Positions 34,474 to 48,452 are shown, numbered from the stretch's first letter. The stretch: DNA of 64,000 bases from Trema orientale (GCA_002914845.1 JXTC01000108.1:47570-111569), one strand, 5' to 3'. Notes: generated by a model from the sequence alone, not told the origin. Made by a program: numbers and translations.

Positions 34474-34508
34474 CAAAAAAAAAAATTGAAGGAAAAAATT
34501 ACGATGAA

Positions 34509-35124
34509 ATGAAAATGTTCTCGCCCAAGTTTTTATCTTTTGTCTTTACTTTCATCCTCTATTTGTGTTCTCTTATCATTGTTGGAGTATCAGCACCAAC
34601 TTACCGCATTCATGCCTGTACGAATTCGACGAGTGGTTCTTTAAACCAAAATAGCACCTACCTCTCCAATGTCAATCTCCTCCTCTACTATCTCACCTCC
34701 AATGCCACAATCGCCACTGGCATCTACAAGGCCATAGTCGCAAGTGGCACTCTCGACGCCGTATCCGGTCTTTTCCAATAACGACGTAATAGCCGCCGTG
34801 TGCCAGGTATGTATCGGCTGTGCATCCAGATAGGTATTACGAAGGTGTAAGCAAGAAAAGGGAGCCATAATCTAGTACGACGCATGCTGGTTACGGTACC
34901 AGGACAGTTCCAACTTCTCCCCTAGCCTAGGAATAGTGCCAGCGACGTCGTTGCAGAGTTTGCAAATGGTGACCGAAACAGAGCGATTCAACGATTTGTT
35001 GTCATCTGCAATGAACACGGTGGCATATAGTGTCACAAATTTCGAGTCGGGTGGGAAGTTCACCACGGACGAGTAGAAGTTCACGAGTTTGCTGACGCTT
35101 TATAGCCTGGCGCAGTGTACAAGC
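34509..35124 (+). pseudogene. CRK2 pseudogene, block 1: signal peptide and DUF26 exon, 5' part
   Basis: Starts with an MKMFS-type signal peptide and a mature start (SAPTYRIHAC) closely matching CRK3. The first stop is TAA at 34779-34781, just before the position of the first DUF26 cysteine triplet. Further on, the reading is out of frame and carries more stops (for example TAG in the GACGAGTAG stretch near 35074). DNA similarity to CRK3 exon 1 continues to 35124, in the segment that in CRK3 encodes TLYSLAQCTS, where the Copia element begins. No protein is expected. It lies on the same strand as the other CRKs. Confidence 0.92.
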
Positions 35125-35586
35125 TGTTAGAATTTGACTTGTTAGCTTTTGTAATTATTTTGTACTTTGTCTCACATCACTTGTGTATGAATATTTGGGG
35201 TCTACAGTTGGCTATAAATAAAGCCTACTGTAATTGATTTTAATCATCCTAAAAATTAATTTCCTATTGGTGAGAGCCTTTATTCATAAAGACCTCTATA
35301 GTTTTGTTTTTACTTTTTTTCCTATTTGTTTCTAGATTTTTATATTATATCCCATATTTGGTATTTCCTCTTATTTAAAGTTAGTGAAGCGGTCAACAAT
35401 GCCCTGAGGACGTAGGTAATTTGTCGAACATCGCTAAATTTTGTGTTCTCTTTTATTTTTGCATTTGGTATTTTCTGCGCATTTTTGACTTTCGTTAATT
35501 TCAGTAGCTAGTTGGTAATTTATATTTAATATTATTTGAGTATTAACTATAAGCATTTAGAATAGTTGTGCTTCCGCTGTACAACA
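35125..35586 (+). repeat. 5' LTR of the Copia fossil in CRK2
   Basis: Starts TGTTAG and ends TACAACA just before AGTGGTATCAAAG. It shares CTATAAATAAAGCCTACTGT, a TATA-like core, with the 3' copy. Confidence 0.85.
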
Positions 35587-37011
35587 AGTGGTATCAAAGT
35601 AGTAAGTTCGCTCTAGGCTTTGTTTAGTAACTATTTGAAATATTAGCATAAATGTCAGAATTTTCGTCAACACCGGCAAAGACGAAAATTGTGACTAGTG
35701 CAAAAATCGATGTGAAGAAATTTGATGGCCAAAATAGCTTTGGCTTATGGCAGTGCGAGGTATTGGATGGTTGATGTCAACAAATCAGGATATTGCTATG
35801 GAGAAGATGAAACCGGAGAAGACAGATGATGAAGAATGGGACAGGATCAATCGTCAAGCTTATAGAATGATCCACTCATTTCTTAGTAGAGAATAGAAGT
35901 ATCCATTTATGAGGGAGACTTCTGTAAGTAAGATGTGGAAGGCGCTTGAGAATAAGTACATGAAAAAGAGTAATGAGTACCGGCTATACTTGAAGAAGAG
36001 ACTTTTCTGCCTCCGGTTGCAGCCTGATACGACTATTGGTGACCACATTGATATTTTCAACCAGTTGATTACAAATTTATTGAATTTGGATGAAACCTTC
36101 AAAAATGAGGATAAAGCAATGTTGCTGACTGGGTCCCTTCCTAACGAGTTAGATCATCTCTGTATTACGTTCCTTCATGGGAAGAAAAACTTATCCTTCG
36201 ATGAAGTGAGTGCTGTATTGTACAGTCATGAGATTCAGAAGAAAGATTAAAAAAAAGAATAAGGGCATGCCAACAGAATCGCTTACGACCAGGGGACATA
36301 GTCAAAGCTGTAAGCAGAAGAAAAGAGGTAGACCTCGTTCGAAGGGAAGACCTGGTAAGAATGAATGTGCCTTTTATCATGAGAAAGGGTATTGGAAGAA
36401 AGATTTTCCGAAGTTACAGAATAAAGGCAAGGGCAATGCTACTTCTGATACATATGTAGCTAAAGTTGAAGATGATGAGTCAAATTTTGCTCTAGTTGGT
36501 CAGCCACTGATATCTCAGCGTGACGAGTGGATTTTAGATTCAGGTTGTACTTACCATATGTGTCCTCACAAGGAGTAGTTCTTCAACTTTGAAGAGCTAA
36601 ATGGTGGAGTTGTTTACATGGGTAATGACGAATTTTGTAAAACAACTTGGGTAGGTTCAATTCAATTGAAGAATCATGATAGATCAACTAAAATTCTGAC
36701 AAATGTTCGGTATATACCGAAATTGGAGAAGAATCTCATCTCTTTGGGAGCTTTAGAATCCAAAGGCTTCGCTATGTCTATACAAGAGGGAATTCTGAAA
36801 GTCACTCCAGGCTCTTTGGTGGGGATGAAAGGCACAAAAAGAAATAACTTGTATTACTATAATAGTAGTACAGTTATTGGATCAGTTGCTGTAGTTTCTG
36901 AGGATGGTGAAGCTTCAGAAATTACCGGGTTATGGCATATGCATTGGGGACATGCAGGAGAAAAAACTTTTTTTAGTTTGGTGAAGTACGGCTTACTAAA
37001 AGGAGCAAAGA

Positions 37012-39071
37012 TGTAATAACCCGTATAGTATACCCTAAAAAAAAGGGAAATAAATAAATAAAAGGACAGAAGACAAAAGGACCAAGAGTTTAGTTAATTA
37101 AGCAAGGATAATTTAGTAAATTTGAAAACTAGGAAACCTTATACGTATCATCTTTCAGAGTCTGAAAAAAAAAAAATTTAACGCTCTGCAGAGGGAGAGG
37201 AGAATGGCTGAGAGGCTTGGGAGAAGAGGAAGGATTACAAGAAGGTCAATTTTTCAATACTCTAAGGTAAAGAACTCCACCCATCAAATTGTCAATCTAT
37301 TATTTGAGAATTTTAGGGTTAATCCATCATCTAAGGTTTAGAATTCTTTAAATATCTTTTTGTTTCAGTCATATTCTAGGGATGATTTATATTTTGAGTG
37401 ATTATTCTCACTGTAAGGTTTTAAAAGAAGACCAAAATTATGTGATTTGGATATCTAGATTAAAAGTTATAGCTTTTTCAGTTTTGGTCTAAGACGGTAA
37501 AAATGCAACTAAGATTATGACTGGTTTTTCTGGTGCTTCTATCGGTCTAATAGGGTCATTTTTGGTATGATTCAAAAGCTTATCGAATAAGCTTGTCCAA
37601 GATATATAATCTGTCAAAAACGGACTTAAAACTAGAGAGATATAGCCATTTTAAATGAACGCTACGAATTCGAAAAAATTTTATAATTCTCAGCATTTAG
37701 AGCATAATGTGGCAGCGGTTTGCTTGGCTTTGCGGGGTCCACCTATGGATCGTACAGCTATGTTCTTGGCACTTTTAGGACCCCTATCATCTATAGAAAT
37801 TGTTCTCCAAGTTTCACAATTTTAGAATTAATTTAGAATTATTATGAATTTTTCATGTCGAGATTACGCAAGATAATGTAATGAATGTATCGAGTGTGTA
37901 TGGGCAGCAGTTAGATATTGTGTTAGGCATGATTTAAGGTACCTATTAAGTGTTTAATATTCATATATGACTCTTGTTATAATTATAAGTTCTTGTGGTA
38001 GCTAGTAAATTATTGTTGGATTGGTTAGACTAGCGAACAGGTAAGTAACCTTTCATCTTTGCTAGTGACTTTGTTTTATTTAAGTTAATGTCTTTTGCTT
38101 TCTCTTAAAAGAAAATTATGTTTGTAAATCTGAACTTGTTTTCAAGCTATTTGTTAATAAATGAAAATTATTTTGACAAGAGATAACCATCTTTCGAATG
38201 AAATATGGATCAAGCTTATGTTTGTTACCACTGTTAAATGATTTAGAACTCGTTATCTTATTGATAAATATGAAAAGTATTGGTTAATTGTTTTATAATT
38301 GAACGTATTGAAACTCTTTTCAGTAACTATGCATGTGGACCCAATCTACAGGGGTTATATGTGGACAGTACTGACCTAGCTGTAGGGTTAAATGTATAGA
38401 TTCGTACCCAGCTACAACGGTTATCTGTAGTAGATTCAGACCCAGCTACATGGGTTATTTGTGGTAGATTCGAACCTAGTCACAGGGGTTAAGTGTGACC
38501 ATAGTTGCCAAAACTGTAGAGCAGAATTTGAAAGTGATATCGATTATTGAATAAGTTTGATACAATGAATTTTGAAACCTTCTATTTTGTTAAATTAGTT
38601 TTTAATTAGTTTTATTTCCTTATTTTAAAATGTATTGATTTCAAAGTTAGAGTTATTTAATAAAATACTTACTAAATATTTCAAATTGCATATGCTTGAT
38701 CCAACTAGTAGAGGCTATTAGTTACTTACTGGGCTGTCAAGCTCACCCTTTTATTCTTTAATCTTTTTCAGATTCGGAGAATAGTAAATAAGTGGAACTC
38801 ATATTTGAAGGAGGGAGTTGAGGACTCAGATTTACTATTGGTTACTTACTGAATTTTTGTTATGGTTTTAATTTCTTTTCTTATTATGGATTTAACAAAT
38901 TGTTGTTGATGGTTTAGATTGATTTGGTGTTTTGTTATGATGTGATATTTTGAGTGTTAATAGATCTATTTAGATTTTAATTAATGATTGGATTCGAAAC
39001 ATTTCCTGTCTATGAGGTTTACCCTTATGGGCATGTGGCGGTTGTCATGTCCTTGGTCTTAGGGCGTAACA
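37012..39071 (+). repeat. LTR of the nested Gypsy, plus orientation
   Basis: Starts TGTAATAACCC and ends GGCGTAACA. It carries an internal array of diverged units of the GACCTAGCTACAGGGGTTA type at 38335-38520. Confidence 0.88.
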
Positions 39072-40367
39072 ATTAAAGTGGTATCAGAGATTAGACAATG
39101 ATATTTTAAGAGATTATGATTTTATCTAAGTTATGATTTTTAGAACCTTCTTAAGATGTTGATTTTATCTAAGTTAAGATGATGATCTCGTCTAAGATTA
39201 GAGTAATAAGTGCTTTTAAGACATTAAGTTAGATAGTTGTAATCTTTCTGCTGTTTTGTTTATTATCTTGAATATCAAGTAATGTTGGAAAAATCTATTT
39301 TGTGTTTGAAGGCTTGAGTGGCAATAGGACTCTGGCAGACTTAGCTCGTGAAAATCGAATGGTTAACAGACAAGCTAGGCAATAACAAGGAGCTCAACAG
39401 CAAGGGGCTCAACAACAAGGAAATGTCAACGATGGTGCTAGGAATGTTCAAGGTGAACCACAACAAGCTGGGCTGCATGCATTGATGGAAACTCTAGTTG
39501 GGGTGGTTCAACATCAGCAAACTCAATAAGAGATGTTCTAAGAACAACTGCGNATGCTGTTAATCAGCGTAGGAAACCTAATAGAATGTTAGAGTTTAAG
39601 AAACTTACACTATCGTCATTTGAAAGAGCAACTGATCCTTTAGAGGCTGAGAAGTGGTTGGCCGAAATAGAGAAGGTTTTCACTACCTTGGGTAGTACTG
39701 ATACTGAGAAGGTGACTTATGCTACTTACATGCTACAAGGAGGTGCCTATGATTGGTGGTTAATGGTGAAGCGTCAATATGAACAGGACATTGAACCTTT
39801 TACTTAGAGGAACTTCAAGGATGCGTTTAATGAGAAATATTTTTCCAAGAGTGTCTGTCGGCAGAAAGAAAAAGAATTTGTCAAGCTGGAGTAAGGGAAC
39901 ATGATAGTAACTCAGTACGAGGCAGAATTTACAAGATTGTCAAAGTTTGCTCCTGCTTTAGTGGCAACTGAAGAAAGCAGAGTTTGAAGATTTGAAGAGG
40001 GTTTAAGGTCCCGAATTAAACAGGGAGTTGAGCTATTTGAGTTAGAAACTTATGGAGCTATAGTGAGCAAAGCTTTACTGATAGAGAGAGGACTCAATGA
40101 TGCTCAGCAGGATCAAGAAAATAACCAAAGGAAAAGATATAAGTCAAAATCACAAAAGAGTTAGAATTTAGGTGGACAAGCTAAGAAGCAAGGAACTCAA
40201 GCTAGTGGATTTCAATGTACAAGATGCGGTAAAAAAAATCATGTCCCCATATATCTGAATGAACATAATCCAGAATACCCTCAGTATTGTGAATTGTTAT
40301 GCCGAACTTCACTCTTGTCTATTTTTCTAGAACACAGTGTTTACAAAAGTCCAACTTGCAGGTCTTT

Positions 40368-42450
40368 TGTCATGCCCAAAGACCTAGGACATGACAACCA
40401 CCACATGCCCATAACGGTAAACCTTATAGATACAGAAGGCTTCGAATCCAATCATTATTAAAAATCCAAATAGATCCATTAATACTCAAAATATCACATC
40501 ATAATAAAATACCAAATCAATCTAAACCATCAACAACAATTTGTTAAATCCATAATAAGAAAAGAAATTAAAACCATAACAAGAATTCAGTATACCTCAT
40601 AAAACTAACAATGTCTCAAAATAGAAACTAAACAATACAATAGTTCTAAATAGTAAATCTGAGTCCTCAAACGATCTCCCTCCTTCAAATATGAGTTCCA
40701 CTTATTGACTATTCTCTGAATCTGAAAAAGATTAAAGAATAAAAGGGTGAGCTTGACAGCCTAATAAGTAATCAATAACCTCTACTAATTGAATCAAGCA
40801 TATTTAATTTGAAATGTTTGGTAAGTATTTTATAAAATAACTCTAACTTAAAATCAATACTTTTTAAAATAAAGAAATAAAACTAACTAAAAACCAATTT
40901 AACAAAATAGAAAGTTTCAAAATTCATTATATCAAACTTGTTCAATAATTGATATCAATTTCAAATTCTACTCTACAGTATTGGCGACTATGGCCATACT
41001 TAACTCTGTGACTAGGTCCAAATTTGCCATAAATAACTCATGTAGCTAAGTTAGAATCTACTACAGATAACTCTTGTAGCCGAGTACGAATCTACTACAT
41101 TTAACCTTACAGTTAGATCAGTACTGTCCACATATAATCTCTGTGGATTGGGTGTACATGCATAGTCACTGAAGAGCATTTCAACACATTCAATTATAAA
41201 ATAATTAACCAATACTTTTCATATTTATTAATAAGATAACAAGTTCCAAATTATTTAACAGTAGTAACAAACATAAGCTTGATCCATATTTTATTCGAAA
41301 GATAGTTATCTCTTGTCAAAATAATTTTCATTTATTAACAAATAGCTTGAAAACAAGTTCAGATTTATAAACATAATTTTCTTTTAAGAGAAATCAAAAG
41401 ACATTAACTTAAGTAAAACAAAGTCACTAGCAAAGATGAAAGATTACTTACCTGTTTGCTAGTCTAACCAACCCAACAATAATTTGTTAGCTACCACAAG
41501 AACCTATAATTATATCAAGAATCATATATGAATATTAAATACTTAATAGGTATCTTGAATCATGCCTAACACAATATCTAATCCGTTGTCCATGCACACT
41601 TGACACATTCACTACATTATCTTACATAACCTCAACATCAAAAATTTATAACAATTCTAAATTAATTCTAACAATTTCTACAATTGATAGGGGTCCTAAA
41701 AGTGCCAAGAACATAGCTATGAGATCTATAGATAGGCCCCATGAAGCCAAGCAAGCCGCTACCACGTTATACTCTAAATGTTGAGAATTACAAAATCTTT
41801 CTAGATTCGTAGTGTTTATTTGAAAAGGCTATATCTCTCTAGTTTTAAGTCCGTTTTTGATAAATTATATACTATTGAATAAGCTTTCCAAACATATCAA
41901 ATGACCCTATTAGACCAATAAAAGCGCTAGAAAAATTAGTCGAAATCTCAGTTATATTTTTACCGTCTTAGACCAAAACTCAAATAGCTATAACTTTTAA
42001 TCTAGACATCCAAATCACGTAATTTTAGTCTTATTTTAAACCTTACAGCGAGAGCAATCACTCAAAATATAAATTATCCCTAGAATCATGACTGACACAA
42101 AAAGATGTTTAAAGAATTCTAAACCCTAGATGATGGATTAATCTCAAAATTCCCAAATAATAGATTGACAATTTAATGGGAGGAGTTCTTTACCATATAG
42201 AATTTAAAATTTGACCTTCTTGTAATCCTTCCTCTTCTTCCAAGCCTCTCAGTCGTTCTCCTCTTCCTCTGCAGAGCATAAATTTTTTTTTCTTCTGTCA
42301 GACTCTGAAAAATGATATTTATAGGGTTTCCTAGTTCTCAAATTTACTAAATTATCCTTACTTAATTAACTAAACCTTTGATCTTTTTGTCTTTTGTCCT
42401 TTTATTTATTTATTTCCTTTTTTTTTTGGTATACTATATTAGTTATTACA
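40368..42450 (-). repeat. LTR of the nested Gypsy, minus orientation
   Basis: Read on the minus strand it starts TGTAATAACTA and ends GGGCATGACA. It matches 37012-39071 nearly end to end at about 90 percent by eye, including the unit array (40975-41170). Confidence 0.88.
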
Positions 42451-45400
42451 TTCTCCTACTTAAAATAAGTTTAGTCCTCTAAACTTCACATACCTATAGT
42501 CTCAAAAAGGAAACGGTACTTTGCTCTCATTTCCTCTTCTAACTCCCATGTAGCTTCTCTTTCAGTGTGGTTCTTCTACTGAACCTTAATATAAGAAATA
42601 ATCCGACGTCTCAACACTTGTTTCTTTATATCAACTATGCATAAAGGACATTCTTCATAAGTCAGATCTTCTTTAAGTTGTATCAGCTCGTACTGAATCA
42701 CATGATTAGGATCAGAAATGTATCTCTTCAGCATAGACACATGGAACGCATTGTGAACACCAGACAAAGATGGTGGCAGGAGAAGTTTGTAGGCTACCTT
42801 ACCAATTTTATCTAATATCTCAAATGGGCTAACAAATCGAGGACTTAGCTTATCTCGAACTCTAAATCTCTTTACCCTTCTCATATGTGACACTTTTAAT
42901 AAAATATGATCACCAACTTCAAATACCACTTCCTTTCTTTTGGGGTCTGCATAACTTATCTAACGACTTTGTGTAGCCAAAAGTCTTTATTTAATTAATC
43001 TAATCTTCTCAATAGTTTATTGTACCATTTCGAGTCCCGTAATTGCCTTCTCTCCTACATCATCCCAACAAATAGGAGATCTGTACTTTCTACCATATAG
43101 AGCTTCATACGGTGCTACTTGCAAACTATCTTGATAGCTATTATTGTATGCAAACTCTACCAAGGGCAAATGCTTATCCCATAAACCCTTGAAATCTATG
43201 GTGCAAGCTCTCAACATATCTTTCAGTGTCTGAATGGTTCTTTCTAACTGTCCATCTGTTTGTGGATAAAAAGCTATACTAAAATTTAGCTTAGTCCCAA
43301 AAGCTTTGTGTACAGTATTCCAAAACTGTGATAAAAATCTAGGATCTCGGTCAAAAATAATAACTGCAGGAATCCCATGTAGTCTCACTATCTCTTTTAT
43401 ATATAATTTTACTAATCTCCCGAAGGAAAAAGTGATTTTGATAGCCAAGAAATGTGCAGATTTAGATCTACGATCTACAAAAACCCAAATTGCGTCATTG
43501 CCACTATTAGTCGTTGGCAATCCTGTTACAAAGTCCATAGTGATACAATCTCATTTCCATTCAGGAATCTCAATGGGTTGTAACAATCCTGTAGGTCCTT
43601 GGTGTTCAGCCTTCACTTGCTGACACACTAAGCACTGTGCAACATACTGAGTAATTTTTCTTTTTATGTTATTTCACCAGAAATTCTCTCTTAGATCCCT
43701 GTATATTTTAGTACCTCCAGGATGTACTGTGTAGCTCGTGTTATGTGCTTCCCCAAGAATCTCTTTCTTCAATTATGGACTGCTTGGCACACACAATCTC
43801 TTCCCAAATCTCGAGGATCCATCTTCATGGATAAGAAACTCTGTTTTCACTCATGCCTCTATCTTAGCTCGAATCTTTTGCAAATTGGGATCATTAGATT
43901 GGGCAGCCTGATTCTATCAATCAATAAAGGTTACACATGTAAACTAGCCAACTGTACTCCAGACTCTGGTACTCTTACTTTGATGTTCAGTTTTCTCATA
44001 TCTTCCAAAATATTCTTCTGCTCGGTGATTAAAGTTGCCAAATTACCTAAATTTTTCCTGCTTAAAGCATCTCCATAACCATCCTCAATAACAACACTAC
44101 AAAACTTACAAGCGTGGTTAACAATCAAGGTGCTTCTAACTGGAGTGTCTATACATAAATCAGTATCTATAGGCTCAATCAATGTAGCATGTTTCTTCAC
44201 AAATTTATTGGACATAAAAGAATGACTTGCCCCAGAGTCAAACAATACATATGCATATTTGGAGGATACAAGAATGGTACCCTGTCACGACATCATTTGA
44301 AGTCTGTGTATCTTACAGTGTTATACACCCAAACTCTTCTAGAAAAGTCATCGATAAAAATAATAAAATAATGCATACCTCCCAAAGAAGTTGACTTCGA
44401 TCAGACAACAGTAAAGAATATAGAAGTGATCCATTTTTGAGAGTTTGCTAATCTGAAGGTATTGTGTATCACTTTACAATCAGAAAAATACTACAACATA
44501 ATAGGGTGGCAGAACGCAAGAATCAGACTTTGCTGGAGAAGGTTCAGTGTATGTTATCCAATACTAGGTTGGGCAAAGCTTTTTGGGCTAAGGCAATTAC
44601 GTATGCGTATCATCTCGTTAATTATTTACCATCGATGCAATTGGAGGCAAAACCCCTCTTGAGATATGGTTTGAAAAACTTGCTAGTGATTACAATTCTT
44701 TACATATCTTTGGTTCCACTGCTTATTATCGTATGAAAAAATCTAAGTTAGATCCAAGGGCCAAGAAAGCATTATTTATGGGCATCAGCTTAGATACCGA
44801 CTTTGGTGTCTAAATTCAAAGAAGATTTTGTTTAGTAGGAATGTTACTTTTGATGAATCTGCTATGTTAAAGAAGGTAACACAAGACCAGAAAAAGATAG
44901 TTAGTATTCTACAGCAGGTAGAGCCTAGTCGGCAGTAGGTGGAGTTTGAGAAAACGACAACAGTAGTCCCAGCTAATATTGTTGAAAATAGTGGTGACAC
45001 TCTATTGGCAGAGAAGGACATTGAAGATGAAGAAAAGGTTTCGACCCAGGAGCCTCAACAACAGCAGCAAAAATCAATTACACATAATAGGCCAAGACGT
45101 GAAATTCGTAAACTTGCTCGATTTACTGATATGGTGGCCTATGTACTTCCCATTATAGATAATGGATGTTCCTTCTATGCACAAAGATATAGTCAAAATT
45201 TTGAAATCTAAACAGTGGGAGAAAGCAATGGAGGAAGAAATGCAGTCTCTTCGGAAGAATAAAACTTAAGAGCTAGCTCAACTACCGAAGAACAAGAAGG
45301 TAATTAGGTGCAAATGGGTATATACAAAAAAAGAAGGATTTCCCGATAAGAATGATGTTCGCTTCAAGGTAAGATTAGTGGCGAAAGGCTATGCTTAGTT

Positions 45401-46842
45401 GGAGAGAATTGATTACAATGAGATATTTTCTCCAGTTGTTAAACATTCCTCCATTAGAATTTTGTTAGCCTTGGTAGCGCAGTTGGATCTTGAGCTAGTT
45501 CAATTGGATGTGAAAACTGCATTTTTACACGGTGATTTAGAAGAGAAAATCTATATGTCTCAGCCAGAGGATTCAAGGTTGCTGAAAAAGAAAATCGGGT
45601 TTGCGAACTGAAACGATTGCTTTATGAGCTGAAACAATCGCTGAGCTAGTGGTACAAGCAATTTGATCAGTCTATGATGGGTCAGAAGTACACAAGAAGT
45701 AAGTTCGATAGTTGTGTGTATTTTCACAGGCTCCGAGGTGGGTCTTTCATTTATCTACTATTGTATGATGATGATATGTTGATAGCTTTGAAGAGTCAAG
45801 AAGAAATTAAGAAGTTGAAGGCTCAATTGAATCAAGAGTCTGAGATGAAGGATTTCGGTAAAGCAAAGAAGATTCTCGGCATAGAGATTAGCAGAGATAG
45901 AGGGAGAAGCAAGGTTAGTTTGACTCAGAAGCAAAATCTGAAGAAAGTATTACAATATTTTGGTATCACTGAGTAATCAAAACTTGTTAGTACACCACTT
46001 GCTCCTCATTTCAAGCTTAGTGCATCTTGGTCTCTGAGTACAGATGCAGAGCGAGAGTACATGTCACAAGTTCTATATTCAAATGCGGTTGGTAGCCTGA
46101 TGTATATGATAGTATGTACGAGACCCGACATTTCGCATACAGTTGGAGTTGTGAGTAGGTATATGCATAATCCGAGTAAAGATCATTAGCAAGCTGTGAC
46201 ATAGATTCTACAGTACTTATTCAAGACTGTAGATGTTGGTTTGGTTTTTGAGCAGTATGATAGAATTAGTCAGTGTGTGGTTGGTTATATTGATTCCGAT
46301 TATGTTGGTGATTTGGATAAACGTCGATCAACTACTGAATATGTATTCACATTTGTAAGAGCACTAATTAGTTGGAAGTCTACTTTGTAGTCTATAGTTA
46401 TTTTGTCTACTACAAAGGCAGAGTACATGGCAGTTATAGAGGCTGTGAAGGAAGCTATTTGGTTACAAGGATTACTGGAAGAGCTAGGAGTTGTTCAGGA
46501 GCATATCTGTATTTACTCTGATAGTCAGAGTGCCATTCACTTAGCGAAGAATCCAGTATACCATGTACGTACGAAGCTTATTGACGTCCGATATCACTTT
46601 GTGTGGGAGATTATTTGATGAAGGAAAGATACTGCTTCAGAAGATTAGGACTGCTGAGAATCCTGCAGATATGATGACCAAGGTGGTGACATCGATCAAG
46701 TTCAATCATTATTTAGTCTTGATCAACATCCTGCATGTTTGATGGCGCCTTTAGGTACATAAAGTGGCATTGCTATAATAGAGAGAGGATATGAGAAATG
46801 GAGAAATTTGAGTGGGACCTGCTAACTCGTCAAGATGGAGAT

Positions 46843-47184
46843 TGTTAGAATTTAACTTGTTAGCCTTTTTAATTGTTTTGCACTTTGCCCAACATCACTG
46901 TGTATGAATATCTTAGGTCTACAATTGGCTATAAATAAAGCCTACTGTAATTGATTTTAATCATCCTAAAAATTAGTTCCATATTAATGAGGACCTTTAT
47001 TCTTAAGGACCTCCATAGTTTTATTTTTACCCTTTTTTTCATTTTGTTTTTACCCTCTTTTCCATTTGTTTCTGGGTTTTTGTATTATAGCCCTGAATTT
47101 ATATTCTCTTATTTGTTTCTAGATTTTTGTATTATAGCCCAGATCTTGTATTATTTGAAGTATTTGAAGTGGTGAACAACGTGC
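46843..47184 (+). repeat. 3' LTR part of the Copia fossil in CRK2
   Basis: Follows the purine tract AAGATGGAGAT and matches the 5' LTR from TGTTAGAATTT onward. A short internal duplication with TTGTATTATAGCCC is present. CRK2 exon sequence resumes at about 47185. Confidence 0.8.
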
Positions 47185-48452
47185 CATCGCCTTCCTTCCC
47201 GAGTGCCACTGCCTTCCTTCCCGAGTGCCACTGCCTTCCGTTTTCTTGCCCAGCTGCGTCACCAGATACGAGTTATATCCCTTCACGAGTTATATCCCTT
47301 CTTTCTTCAATTCTACCATCGTTGAGGTTCCAACTTTAGGTATAGTTGTTCGGATTTAGATTTAAGAAAATTTTGATATGCAAAAACAAAGATTATTAAG
47401 CAAATTAAAAAAAAATCCCAGAATGCTTTGTGCAGGAGGAGGAAAAGGTTTGATCATTAGAATTATTGCCATTGTTGTGCCAATTGGTGTGATTCTCGCG
47501 GTCTTCTTCGTTGGCTTTGGCTTCCTCTGTAGAAAGGTCAAGAAATATCTATCTATTCGTCAAGACAATGGTATAAAGAATTTTTTTTTTTAATTGGTAA
47601 CTTGATCCATACATCTCATGTATGAAAGTTAATTTTATTTGTGTACAGTGAAAGTTATTCATTTATGTATAGTAGCGCTTTACATGTTTATACGCTGGTT
47701 TGTTTTAGTTCGGGATGAGATTTCGAACAGAGACAATTTACAATTTGCATTGGAGGAAATTGAAACGGCCACTGATAACTTTTCGGATAATAACAAGATA
47801 GGGGTAGGTGGATTTGGTGAAGTTTACAAGGTGAGGACTGTATTGTGTATCCTTTTATACTGTGTGCTTCATATCTCTTGTACTCATTCAATTACATCGC
47901 CTTATTTTCAGGGCACCCATCGTGACGGACAAAAAATAGCTGTGAAAAGACTAATTGGAAATTCGAGATTAGGTGCAGAACAATTTAAGAACGAGGCTCT
48001 ATTGGTAGCGAAGCTTCACCATAGAAATCTGGTAAGGCTATTAGGATCCTGTTTAGAAGGAGAAGCAAAGATTCTAATCTATGAATTTGTGACTAACATA
48101 AGCCTTGATTACTTTTTATTTGGTGTGGTCAATCGGTACTTGGTCTTATTCTCAATATCTTAGCATACGTTTCTGCTAGAAGAAATTAATGCATGATTTC
48201 TAGGAAAAGTGCACACTAGATCTGGTATTGAAGAGTAGCACTAGTGTTACATTGTTAAATTTAACATATAATGGAAGAACACAACTAATTGATTGATTGT
48301 TTATTTCGCTTTGGCTTTCACTAATTCAGTCTACTAGAACTGAGAAATTAAGTGTTAAATTCAATGCACAAACCAATTTAATCTTGATTTTCTTTCTAAT
48401 TGAATCCAATTTTGCAGATTATGAAAAGCAAAACAAGCTAGACTGGACAAGG
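47185..48452 (+). pseudogene. CRK2 pseudogene, block 2: end of exon 1 to part of exon 5
   Basis: After the Copia, the DUF26 exon resumes (CTTCCTTCCCGAGTGCCACT, duplicated in tandem once, then GTCACCAGATACGAGTT as in CRK3). Exon 2 (47436-47570) encodes the membrane span, exon 3 (47709-47830) the start of the kinase ([10 protein letters not shown]), and exon 4 (47912-48122) carries AVKRL and [11 protein letters not shown]. These keep the exact sizes of CRK3 exons 3 and 4 (122 and 211 bp) and intact splice sites, so the kinase half decayed later or more slowly than exon 1. Exon 5 starts at 48418 and is cut at 48452 by a TRIM-like insertion. Confidence 0.9.

Larger units (their letters stand above)
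37012..44300. mobile_element. Ty3/Gypsy fossil nested in the Copia, LTRs now in opposite orientation
   Basis: A 2060-bp LTR (37012-39071, plus) is followed by a TGGTATCAGAG primer site and gag (39309-40230; SSFERATDPLEAEKWLAEIE, then a CTRCGKKNH knuckle). A second LTR (40368-42450, minus) follows a purine tract and lies beside minus-strand integrase (43017-43538; GLPTTNSGNDAIWVFVDR, YPQTDGQLERT), a C-terminal HAFHVSMLKRY part (42576-42929) and protease (FDSGASHSF, about 44240). The base pairs beyond the two outer LTR edges agree (AAAGA), as expected for one insertion whose inner part was later turned around. It looks broken. The LTRs differ by about 10 percent by eye. Confidence 0.8.
35125..47184 (+). 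mobile_element. Ty1/Copia fossil inserted in CRK2 exon 1, itself holding a Gypsy
   Basis: LTR-type repeats begin TGTTAGAATTTGACTTG at 35125 (5' repeat 35125-35586) and TGTTAGAATTTAACTTG at 46843 (3' repeat to about 47184). A TGGTATCAAAG primer site follows the first at 35589 and a purine tract (AAGATGGAGAT) precedes the second. In between on the plus strand are UBN2-type gag (35650-36250), a knuckle and protease (36350-36575, WILDSGCTYHMC), GAG-pre-integrase (to 37011), integrase pieces (about 44460-44740), RT (45210-45975, with the YDDDM motif) and RNase H (46280-46620). It is interrupted by the Gypsy-related block at 37012-44300 and looks broken at many points. The LTR parts differ by about 10 percent by eye, suggesting an age of several million years. 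Confidence 0.88.
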
